A stretch of 64,000 nucleotides of DNA from Variovorax boronicumulans (GTDB lineage Bacteria; Pseudomonadota; Gammaproteobacteria; Burkholderiales; Burkholderiaceae_C): the NCBI RefSeq assembly GCF_019352895.1, contig NZ_JAAAFX010000008.1, positions 62,001 through 126,000 on the forward strand, in the 5' to 3' direction. Below are positions 9,084 to 16,255 of the stretch, one piece after another. Each line of letters opens with the position of its first letter. Within the stretch, counting starts at the first letter, position 1. The position numbers and the translations under genes are program-made. Under the pieces are notes generated by a model that ran no database searches, was not told where the DNA came from, and worked only from the letters and a program-made list of their open reading frames with translations.

Positions 9084-10310
9084 TCAATTGGACAAAGCGC
9101 TGTCCAGCAATTCGACCCAATGTCGCACCGGCGCCGCGCTCCCGCTTTGCAAATGCGTGATGCAGCCGATGTTGGCCGACGCAATGACCGTGGGCTGCAA
9201 TTGCTGCAAATGCCCGAGTTTTCGGTCGCGCAATGGGTAGGCCAGTTCGGGCTGCAGCACCGAATAGGTTCCGGCCGACCCGCAGCACAGGTTCGATTCG
9301 ACCTTGGCGACCTGCACATCGAAGCCCAGCGCGCGCAGAGAAACCTCGACGCCGCCGCGCAGTTTCTGGCCGTGCTGCAGCGTGCAGGGCGGGTGGTAGG
9401 CGACCACACCCTGCGGCGCCTTCACGCGGGACACGAGCACCGGGACGAGTTCGGGCAGCAGCTCGCTGAGATCGCGCGTGAGCGCGCTGATGCGCGCGGC
9501 CTTGTCCGCATACGCCGGGTCGTCGCGCAGCAGGTGGCCGTACTCGCGCACCGTGACCCCGCAGCCCGAGGCGTTCATCACGATCGCCTCGACCGCGCCG
9601 CTGTCGACCTGCGGCCACCAGGCGTCGATGTTGGCACGCATCTGCGCCTTGCCGCCGTCCTGGTCGTTGAGATGGAACTTCACCGCGCCGCAACAGCCCG
9701 CCTCGGGCGCGACCAGCGCCTGGATGCCGGCGGCGTCGAGCACGCGCGCGGTCGCGCTGTTGATGTTGGGCATCATCGACGGCTGCACGCAGCCCGCGAG
9801 CATCAGCACCTTGCGCGCATGCGTACGCGTCGGCCAGGCGCCGGCGTCCTGCCTGGCGGGCACCTTGGCCTTCAACGCCGCCGGCAGCAGGCCGCACACC
9901 GACTGGCCCAGCTTCATCGCCGGCCCGAACAGCGGCGAGGGCAGCGCCTCCTTGAGCAGCCAGCGCGTGGCCGACTCCAGTGCCGGGCGCGGCACCTTCT
10001 CGTCGACGATCTTGCGGCCGATGTCGACCAGGTGGCCGTACTGCACGCCGCTCGGGCAGGTGGTCTCGCAGTTGCGGCAGGTCAGGCAGCGGTCGAGGTG
10101 CAGCTGGGTGCTGCGCGTGGGTTCCTTGCCCTCGAGCACCTGCTTGATCAGGTAGATGCGCCCGCGCGGCCCGTCGAGCTCGTCGCCGAGCAGCTGGTAG
10201 GTCGGGCAGGTCGCGGTGCAGAAGCCGCAGTGCACGCACTTGCGCAGGATGGCTTCGGCCTCGCGGCCATCGGCGCGGTCCTTGAATTCGGGGGCGAGTT
10301 CTGTTTGCAT
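9084..10310 (-). CDS. glcF: Glycolate oxidase iron-sulfur subunit GlcF
   Basis: 408 residues. Two [4Fe-4S] motifs lie near the N-terminus, CVHCGFCTATCP (about residue 24) and CLTCRNCETTCP (about residue 76). Two CCG-type heterodisulfide-reductase-like domains follow (EAGCCGAVKF and ESNLCCGSAG). It passes electrons from the flavin subunits to the respiratory chain when glycolate is oxidised to glyoxylate. The start MQTELAPEF is the usual one for the family. Unusually, a DUF1275 gene separates it from glcE. Confidence 0.92.
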   Translation of the reverse strand: MQTELAPEFKDRADGREAEAILRKCVHCGFCTATCPTYQLLGDELDGPRGRIYLIKQVLEGKEPTRSTQLHLDRCLTCRNCETTCPSGVQYGHLVDIGRKIVDEKVPRPALESATRWLLKEALPSPLFGPAMKLGQSVCGLLPAALKAKVPARQDAGAWPTRTHARKVLMLAGCVQPSMMPNINSATARVLDAAGIQALVAPEAGCCGAVKFHLNDQDGGKAQMRANIDAWWPQVDSGAVEAIVMNASGCGVTVREYGHLLRDDPAYADKAARISALTRDLSELLPELVPVLVSRVKAPQGVVAYHPPCTLQHGQKLRGGVEVSLRALGFDVQVAKVESNLCCGSAGTYSVLQPELAYPLRDRKLGHLQQLQPTVIASANIGCITHLQSGSAAPVRHWVELLDSALSN

Positions 10311-10357
10311 GTGGGAGGCTTGTCTTGTTCTTCTGCTGCGGATTGTCGGGCGGACGG

Positions 10358-11164
10358 CTAGGGCGGTGGCGGCGTCGCACGGGGGCGGAAGCGGCGCGTG
10401 AGCGAGGCCAGCAGCAGCTGCAGGTAGGCCGAGCGCCGCAGGTCGCGCCGGAACGGTGGCAGCGACAACGCGAGCAGCAGCGAGGCCAGCGGCACGACCC
10501 AGACGAAGCCCACATACTTGAAACCTGCCGCGCCGACCACGCCGCCCGCGATGAACATGGCCAGCAGGCCCCCATAGAAGCGCAGCGCCGCGCGATTGGC
10601 CCGCACGCACTGCGCCGGCGGCGTGCCGGGTGCGTTGCGGTAGACCAGCCGGCCGAGCTCGAGGCCCAGGTCGGTGATGTGGCCGGTCATGTGCGTGGTG
10701 CGCATCCTGCCGTGCGACATGCTCGAGCTCAGGCCGTTCTGCAGGCCCATGATGTAGGCCAGCAGCAGCACGGTCAGCGGCACCGCGAACAGCGTCGGCC
10801 AGGTCAGCGTGACCGCCCCCAGCAAACCGAAGACCAGCAGCAGCGCGGCCTCCAGCATGAGCGGCATGGCGAAGGCGCTGCGCAGGTGGTGCTGGCGAGC
10901 CCAGTGCACGATCACCGCGGTGGACGCGGCGCCCACGACGAAGGCCAGCAGCGCGCCCAGCGCCCCCAGCAGCAGCGACACGCTGCCCAGCACCAGCCCG
11001 TCGGCCAGCTGCGAAGCGAAGCCCGACATGTGCGAGGTGTACATGTGCACCACCAGCAGCCCGCCCGCATTCACCGCGCCCGCATTGAAGGCCAGCAGCA
11101 GACCGAACAGCCGGTCGACCGAGGCCGTGCGATGCCGGCCGGTGAGGTGGAGCAGGCGGCGCAT
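10358..11164 (-). CDS. DUF1275 (YoaK-like) membrane protein
   Basis: 268 residues with about six or seven hydrophobic segments. It shows the DUF1275 hallmarks NAGAVNAGGLLVV near residue 28 and GLQNGLSSSMSHGRMRTTHMTG near residue 145 (given in part). The family has no agreed function; members are inner-membrane proteins. Its start overlaps no gene but lies 11 bases after the glcE stop, so it is cotranscribed with glcE and glcF. That placement hints at a link to glycolate transport or metabolism, which is inference. Confidence 0.82.
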   Translation of the reverse strand: MRRLLHLTGRHRTASVDRLFGLLLAFNAGAVNAGGLLVVHMYTSHMSGFASQLADGLVLGSVSLLLGALGALLAFVVGAASTAVIVHWARQHHLRSAFAMPLMLEAALLLVFGLLGAVTLTWPTLFAVPLTVLLLAYIMGLQNGLSSSMSHGRMRTTHMTGHITDLGLELGRLVYRNAPGTPPAQCVRANRAALRFYGGLLAMFIAGGVVGAAGFKYVGFVWVVPLASLLLALSLPPFRRDLRRSAYLQLLLASLTRRFRPRATPPPP

Positions 11165-11174
11165 GGCGGTGGCG

Positions 11175-12281
11175 TCAGGACGCCGTCGCGTCGCGGCGGT
11201 ACAGGCGGCCGCGGTCGAACACGCCGGCCGGGTCGAACTCCTGCTGCAGCGCCTCGTGGATGCGCAGCAGCGGGGGCGACGGACGCTCGAAGCGCGGCAG
11301 CGTGGGCGCGGTCTGATCGGCGGCACGGAACAGCGTGGCGTGGCCGCCCACCGCAGCAGCCGCGGCGCGCAAGCGCGCGCCCTCGCCCGGCGCGGCACGG
11401 TACCAGCGCTGGCCACCGTGCCATTCGACCAAGGGCGGCGCGCCGTCGAAGGTCAGCACCGGCGCGGTCTGCGGCACCGAGAGGCGCCACAGTTCATGCA
11501 CGCCATGCGCCTCGGCGAACCACGGCAGGCGCTGGTCGCGGCAGGCGATCCAGTCGGCCGGCGCATCGGGCCGACGTTCGCCACCCAGCTGCGCGCAGGC
11601 CGCATCGACCGCCGCCACCGCGCCGCGCAGCCGCAGGTAGAGCACGCCCTGCCCTTGGTCCTCGACCCAGCAGCTGGCGTTGAGCGGCAGGGGCCGCCCT
11701 CCCCAGCCGTTGAGCAGGTCCAGCGCCTCGGCCTGGCCGCACTCGAAGCGCAGCGTGGCTTCGGCCGGCGCCACCGGCAGCACCTTGAGGCTGACTTCGG
11801 CGATCAACCCGAGCACGCCCAGCGAGCCGGCCAGCACGCGCGAGACGTCGTAGCCGGCCACGTTCTTCATCACCTGGCCGCCGAAGCTCAGCACCTCGCC
11901 GCGGCCGTCGACCAGCGTGGCGCCCAGCACGTAGTCGCGCACCGCGCCCACGCTGGCGCGGGCCGGGCCAGAGAGCCCTGCGGCCACCATGCCGCCGACG
12001 GTGCCGCCGGCCTCGAAATGCGGTGGCTCGAAGGGCAGGCACTGGCCTTGTTCGGCCAGCAGCGCTTCGAGCTCGGACAGCAGGGTCCCGGCACGCACCG
12101 TGACCACCAGCTCGCTGGGCTCGTAGCTGCGGATGCCGGAAAGCACGCGGGTGTCGAGCCCTTCGCCCTGCGCCGCTTCGCCGTAGAAGTCCTTGGTGCC
12201 GCCGCCGCGGATGCGCAAGGGCGTGGCGTCGGCACGGGCGGCGCGGATGCGCTCGACGATCGTTTGAAGCTCGGAGTCCAT
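11175..12281 (-). CDS. glcE: Glycolate oxidase FAD-binding subunit GlcE
   Basis: 368 residues from the ATG at 12281; another ATG at 12311 would add 10 residues, and neither has a strong ribosome-binding site. The FAD-binding type 4 domain shows LRIRGGGTKDFYG near residue 20 and FEAGGTVGGMVAAGLSGPA near residue 95. The C-terminus RIHEALQQEFDPAGVFDRGRL is typical of GlcE. It is the second flavin subunit of glycolate oxidase with GlcD and GlcF. No glcD is present in this neighbourhood. Confidence 0.92.
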   Translation of the reverse strand: MDSELQTIVERIRAARADATPLRIRGGGTKDFYGEAAQGEGLDTRVLSGIRSYEPSELVVTVRAGTLLSELEALLAEQGQCLPFEPPHFEAGGTVGGMVAAGLSGPARASVGAVRDYVLGATLVDGRGEVLSFGGQVMKNVAGYDVSRVLAGSLGVLGLIAEVSLKVLPVAPAEATLRFECGQAEALDLLNGWGGRPLPLNASCWVEDQGQGVLYLRLRGAVAAVDAACAQLGGERRPDAPADWIACRDQRLPWFAEAHGVHELWRLSVPQTAPVLTFDGAPPLVEWHGGQRWYRAAPGEGARLRAAAAAVGGHATLFRAADQTAPTLPRFERPSPPLLRIHEALQQEFDPAGVFDRGRLYRRDATAS

Positions 12282-12322
12282 GCGGTCGATGGTACCGCCG
12301 AGGGTGGACATCCAGGCCCGGG

Positions 12323-13246
12323 TCAATCCTCGAAGAAATGCACCGGCAGGCCCGGCGTCGCGACCCGCGTGGCGAACACGCTGCCCGAGGCCGGCAGGCG
12401 CGCGCGCTCGGCCTCGCTGCGGCCCTTGGCCGCGCTGGTGACGAACAGCGTGCGCAGGTCGTCGCCGCCGAAGCAGGGCATGGTCGGGCATTGCGCGGGC
12501 AATGCCAGCGCCTCGACCCGCTGGCCGGCGGGATCGAGATGCACGACCTGCGCGCCCTCGAACATCGCGACCCAGTAGTGGCCTGCCGCGTCGACGGTCG
12601 CGCCGTCGGGTCGGCCGTCGTAGTGCTGGGTCGATTCGGGCGTCCAGCCGGCAGGCTTGGCATCGAAGCGCGCGAACTCGCGCGGGTTCGACATCGTGTT
12701 GGTGTCCATCGCCCAGTCCCAGGCCTTGACCGCATGCGAGGGCGTGTCGGCCCAGTAGAGCGTGCGCGCGTCCGGCGAGAAGCCCAGTCCGTTGGCGGTG
12801 GTGGCCTCGTTCGCCATCCGCGTGAGCACCGGCGTGCGGCCGCCGCGTGCGTCGAGGCAGTAGAGCGCGGCGCTGGGCCCGTCCTTGGCCTCGTTCACCG
12901 TGCCGGCCCAGAAGCGGCCGAGCGCATCGCACTTGCCGTCGTTGAAGCGCAGCGTGCGGGTGTCGTAGTCGGCGCGCGCCAGCAGCGCCAGTTCGCCGCC
13001 CCAGGCCTTCGCGCGGTAGATGCCGTCGCGCAGCGCCAGCACCAGGCCGCCACTGCGCGCGGGCGCGATGCAGCCCGGCTCGGTTGGCAAGCGCCAGCGC
13101 TCGACCGTCGCCGAAGCGCCCTCGCCGCGCGTGCGCAGCACCTCGCGCGCCACGATGTCGATCCAGTAGAGCGCGCGTTCCTGCGGATGCCAGAACGGGG
13201 ATTCGCCAAGCTGGCAGAGGCTGTTTTCGAGAGGTGTCCAGTTCAT
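12323..13246 (-). CDS. SMP-30/gluconolactonase family protein
   Basis: A 307-residue six-bladed propeller lactonase-type protein. Conserved features are LGESPFWHPQERALYWIDI near the N-terminus (metal ligand Glu), LRFNDGKCDALGRFWAGT in the middle, and ANGLGFSPDARTLYWADT (metal ligand Asn), all with a bound divalent cation in known members. It hydrolyses sugar-acid or other lactones; the substrate is not readable. It is the first gene of a leftward unit that continues into glcE, so it may feed hydroxy-acid metabolism. Confidence 0.88.
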   Translation of the reverse strand: MNWTPLENSLCQLGESPFWHPQERALYWIDIVAREVLRTRGEGASATVERWRLPTEPGCIAPARSGGLVLALRDGIYRAKAWGGELALLARADYDTRTLRFNDGKCDALGRFWAGTVNEAKDGPSAALYCLDARGGRTPVLTRMANEATTANGLGFSPDARTLYWADTPSHAVKAWDWAMDTNTMSNPREFARFDAKPAGWTPESTQHYDGRPDGATVDAAGHYWVAMFEGAQVVHLDPAGQRVEALALPAQCPTMPCFGGDDLRTLFVTSAAKGRSEAERARLPASGSVFATRVATPGLPVHFFED

Positions 13247-13279
13247 CGCATCGATTGTGGGGGCGCGGGTGCCGCAGAC

Positions 13280-13314
13280 AAAAAAAAGCCCGCGACGCCG
13301 AAGCGGTGCGGGCT
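13280..13314 (-). terminator. Rho-independent terminator after amtB
   Basis: On the minus strand a stem AGCCCGC / GCGGGCT with a 14-base interior is followed by eight T. It lies between the amtB stop (13459) and the SMP-30 start (13246), so it ends the glnK-amtB transcript. Confidence 0.8.
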
Positions 13315-13362
13315 GAACATCCGAGGAGACTCTCGCGTGAAAACTCGTCTGATTCCATTCCA

Positions 13363-13456
13363 GGAACACCGCGGAACCGGCTCTGCCGGGCCGCCGGTGT
13401 TGCCCCCTTGAGGGGGAAGGGCCAGGCGACACGCAGTGCGCCTGGACCCTCGGGGG
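13363..13456 (-). repeat. Third copy of the dispersed GC-rich repeat, inverted
   Basis: Read on the minus strand this stretch matches the copy at 425-514, with two differences in the 44-base terminal module and a recognisable match through the rest, including GCGACACGCAGTGCGC. It starts three bases from the amtB stop codon, again a 3'-end position. Confidence 0.75.
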
Positions 13457-13458
13457 TG

Positions 13459-14874
13459 TTACCTGTTGTATGCGGTCTCGCCGTGCGAGGAGATGTCGAG
13501 GCCTTCGCGCTCTTCTTCTTCCGTCACACGCAGGCCGACGACCAGGTCGGCGATCTTGAAGGCGATGAAGGCCACCACGCCGGACCACACGATGGTGAAC
13601 ACGACGCTCTTGACCTGCACCCAGACCTGCGCACCCATCGAGAAGGTGTCGGGGGTCAGGCCGCCCGTGCCGCCCAGGCTCTGCGAAGCGAACACGCCGG
13701 TCAGGATGGCACCCAGGATGCCGCCCACGCCGTGCACGCCGAACACGTCGAACGCGTCGTCGGCGCCCAGCATGCGCTTGAGGCCGCTCACACCCCACAG
13801 GCAGACCAGGCCGGCCAGCAGGCCCAGCACGATCGAACCCATCGGGCCGACGAAGCCGGCAGCCGGCGTCACCGCGACCAGGCCGGCGACGGCACCCGAA
13901 GCGGCGCCCAGCATCGAGGCCTTGCCCTTGTGCATGCTCTCGCCCAGGATCCACGACAGCGTCGCGGCGGCGGTGGCCAGCACCGTGTTGATGAAGGCCA
14001 GGCCGGCCGCGCCGTTGGCCGCACCCGCCGAGCCGGCGTTGAAGCCGAACCAGCCCACCCACAGCAGCGAGGCACCGACCATGGTCAGCGTCAGCGAGTG
14101 CGGCGTGAAGGCTTCCTTGCCGTAGCCCAGGCGCTTGCCGACCATGTAGGCACCGACCAGGCCGGCCACACCGGCGTTGATGTGCACCACGGTGCCGCCG
14201 GCGAAGTCGAGCGCGCCGTCCTTGCCCAGCAGGCCGCCGCCCCAGACGATGTGCGCCATCGGCAGGTAGCTGAAGGTGAACCAGATCACGGCGAACAGCA
14301 GCACGGCCGAGAACTTGGCGCGTTCGGCAAAGGCGCCCACGATCAGCGCCACGGTGATGGCGGCGAAGGTGCCCTGGAACGCGATGAACACGTGTTCGGG
14401 GATGGTCGTCAGCGCGCCGAAGGTCTCGGTGGTGACGCCCTTGAGGAAGATCTTGTCCAGACCGCCGATGAAGTTGCCGTCGCCCGAGAACGCCAGGCTG
14501 TAGCCGTAGATGGCCCACAGGATGCTGATCAGCGAGAAGATGACGAAGACCTGCATCAGCACCGACAGCATGTTCTTCGAGCGGCCCAGGCCGCCGTAGA
14601 ACAGTGCGAGGCCGGGGATGGTCATCAGGATGACCAGCAGGGTCGAGGTCAGCATCCAGGCGGTGTCGCCCGAATCGACCTTCGGAACCGGGGCTGCGGC
14701 GGGTGCAGCGGCAGCGGGGGCCGCCGCGGCGACCGGGGCGGGTGCGGCGGCCGGTGCTGCAGCCGCGGGCGCCGATGCGGCGGGTTCAGCCGCCGCCGGT
14801 GTTTGCGCGAAGCCGGAGACGCCGGCGGTGAGCACGCTCAAGCCGAGCGCCAGTGAGACAAGCAGTTTTTTCAT
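13459..14874 (-). CDS. amtB: Ammonium transporter AmtB
   Basis: 471 residues. An N-terminal signal peptide is followed by an Ala/Pro-rich segment (about residues 25-65), then the eleven-helix Amt core beginning DTAWML. The channel histidines are visible in GGTVVHINAGVAGL and GVHGVGGILGAILTG, and the phenylalanine-gate region in the core is normal. It imports ammonium and is gated by the GlnK protein encoded 35 bp upstream. It shares a leftward operon with glnK and a TorF porin behind a sigma-54 promoter. The C-terminus DISSHGETAYNR is the standard GlnK-binding tail. Confidence 0.95.
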   Translation of the reverse strand: MKKLLVSLALGLSVLTAGVSGFAQTPAAAEPAASAPAAAAPAAAPAPVAAAAPAAAAPAAAPVPKVDSGDTAWMLTSTLLVILMTIPGLALFYGGLGRSKNMLSVLMQVFVIFSLISILWAIYGYSLAFSGDGNFIGGLDKIFLKGVTTETFGALTTIPEHVFIAFQGTFAAITVALIVGAFAERAKFSAVLLFAVIWFTFSYLPMAHIVWGGGLLGKDGALDFAGGTVVHINAGVAGLVGAYMVGKRLGYGKEAFTPHSLTLTMVGASLLWVGWFGFNAGSAGAANGAAGLAFINTVLATAAATLSWILGESMHKGKASMLGAASGAVAGLVAVTPAAGFVGPMGSIVLGLLAGLVCLWGVSGLKRMLGADDAFDVFGVHGVGGILGAILTGVFASQSLGGTGGLTPDTFSMGAQVWVQVKSVVFTIVWSGVVAFIAFKIADLVVGLRVTEEEEREGLDISSHGETAYNR

Positions 14875-14908
14875 GTCGATTGTTCTTTCGTGCCGTGATG
14901 CGCTGGAA

Positions 14909-15247
14909 TCAGAGGGCCTCGCGGCCGGTTTCGCCGGTGCGGATGCGCACGACCTGCTCCAGGTTGTAGACAAAGATCTTCCCGTCGCCGATCTTGCCGG
15001 TGCGCGCTGCGCCCTCCACGGCCTCGATCACGCGCTCGACCAGTTCGTCGGCCACGGCCGCTTCGATCTTGACCTTGGGCAGGAAGTCGACGACGTACTC
15101 GGCGCCGCGATAGAGCTCGGTGTGGCCCTTCTGGCGACCGAAGCCCTTGACTTCCGTCACGGTGATGCCCTGCACACCGATCGTCGAGAGGGCTTCACGC
15201 ACCTCGTCGAGCTTGAATGGTTTGATGATGGCTGTGACCAACTTCAT
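14909..15247 (-). CDS. glnK: Nitrogen regulatory PII protein GlnK
   Basis: 112 residues, the full family length. The T-loop carries Y51 in LYRGAEYVVDF, the uridylylation site. The B-loop reads TGKIGDGKIFV and the start MKLVTAIIKPFKLDEV is canonical. It senses 2-oxoglutarate and ATP/ADP and blocks AmtB in ammonium excess. AGGAGA precedes the ATG. The coupling to amtB favours the name glnK over glnB. Confidence 0.95.
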   Translation of the reverse strand: MKLVTAIIKPFKLDEVREALSTIGVQGITVTEVKGFGRQKGHTELYRGAEYVVDFLPKVKIEAAVADELVERVIEAVEGAARTGKIGDGKIFVYNLEQVVRIRTGETGREAL

Positions 15248-15266
15248 GGAATTTCTCCTGGAGATG

Positions 15267-15298
15267 AAAAGGGGCGGCGCGGCAGCATGGGCCGCGCC
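15267..15298 (-). terminator. Hairpin between the porin gene and glnK
   Basis: On the minus strand GGCGCGGC / GCCGCGCC forms a perfect 8-bp stem with a 7-base loop, followed five bases later by TTTT. It sits after the porin stop (15306) and only 20 bases before the glnK start (15247). It can act as a leaky terminator or a processing/stability element that sets the porin-to-glnK ratio. Confidence 0.5.
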
Positions 15299-15305
15299 TT
15301 GTTCT

Positions 15306-16040
15306 TTAAAGCGTCTTGCTGAGCGTGACGATGGCGCGCGCCTTGTTCACGTCGCCGAAGAAGGCCTTCTTGTTGGCGCCCTGCACGCCGCCGTACAGCG
15401 CCACGCCGCTGCCGAAGTCGTACGACACGCCCACGGCGTAGTCGACATAGTTGGGCACGCCCAGGTCCTTGATGTCGCTGGCGAAGCGGGTGTAGCCGAT
15501 GTTGGCCTTGAGCGTCAGCGAGGGCGCCACTTCCTGGGCGAAGCCGAGGTTCAGGTAGCCGGTGTTCTGGCCCTTGAGGCCCGAGCCCGAGTTCTCGCCG
15601 GCCCAGCCGAAGTAGTCCTTCGAGATGGTGTGCGAGTACTTCAGCGTCAGCGGGCCGTAGCTGCCGGCGGCGTAGAGCTCGGTGGTGTTGCCGTTCTTGT
15701 TGCCGGGGTAGATGTAGGTCAGGGCTCCCAGGTCCCAGCCGATGCCGCCGGCCGAGAACTTGTAGCCACCGTAGAGATCGCTCTCGATGCTGTTGCCGGG
15801 CAGCCAGTCGACGCTGGAGTTCCAGTTGCCGACGTACCAGCCCGTCTCACCGAAGGCGTAGTCGAAGCCGCCCTGGATCGCCGGCTTGACGGCCTTGCTC
15901 TTGCTCGAATCCTGGTCCTGGCCGCGGAACTTGTAGTTGCTGGTCAGGGCGACGTTGGCCGTCAGCTGTGCGCTCGCGAACATCGGCAGGGCGGCAAGGG
16001 CGGCCACGGCCAGGGCCTGGGCGGTTTTACGGTGCATCAT
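15306..16040 (-). CDS. TorF-family putative porin
   Basis: 244 residues. A signal peptide ends ASAQ, and the mature part begins LTANVALTSNYKFRGQDQ, the signature of TorF-type outer-membrane proteins (TIGR02001), rich in alternating aromatic and polar beta strands and ending in a hydrophobic residue (TLSKTL). It probably forms an outer-membrane channel. GAGGAG precedes the start at 16040. Being first in a unit with glnK and amtB behind a sigma-54 promoter, it likely helps nitrogen-compound entry under nitrogen limitation (inference). Confidence 0.85.
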   Translation of the reverse strand: MMHRKTAQALAVAALAALPMFASAQLTANVALTSNYKFRGQDQDSSKSKAVKPAIQGGFDYAFGETGWYVGNWNSSVDWLPGNSIESDLYGGYKFSAGGIGWDLGALTYIYPGNKNGNTTELYAAGSYGPLTLKYSHTISKDYFGWAGENSGSGLKGQNTGYLNLGFAQEVAPSLTLKANIGYTRFASDIKDLGVPNYVDYAVGVSYDFGSGVALYGGVQGANKKAFFGDVNKARAIVTLSKTL

Positions 16041-16084
16041 CGAACGGCTCCTCGGGGAATTGGAAGGTAGGGGGAACCTTCTCA

Positions 16085-16101
16085 AAGCAGGGAGCGTGCC
16101 A
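16085..16101 (-). promoter_or_regulatory. Sigma-54 promoter of the porin-glnK-amtB operon
   Basis: Minus strand reads TGGCACGCTCCCTGCTT, which matches the sigma-54 consensus TGGCACG-N4-TTGCW with the invariant GG and GC correctly spaced. It lies 45 bases before the porin ATG. Two NtrC-like half-matched sites, GCACCA-N3 followed by imperfect TGGTGC, lie upstream at 16191-16205 and 16230-16244. Confidence 0.75.
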
Positions 16102-16190
16102 AATGCGCCAGACCGACTGTCACCGGGCTGGCCATTCAGGGGGAAAAGGCCGTTGCGCCGCGTTACCGGCGTGTTTCAAATCCAGGCTGC

Positions 16191-16244
16191 GCACCAATGT
16201 GAGGTTTGCCCCCAGAGGCCCTCCGGCGCGCACCATGTTGGGGA
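16191..16244 (-). promoter_or_regulatory. Candidate NtrC enhancer sites
   Basis: Two GCACCA half-sites, at 16191 and 16230, are each followed three bases later by an imperfect second half (TGAGGT and TGGGGA against TGGTGC). They lie about 100-150 bases upstream of the sigma-54 promoter at 16085-16101, the normal enhancer distance. The second halves are weak, so this is a candidate only. Confidence 0.4.
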
Positions 16245-16255
16245 AAGGGAGCGGA

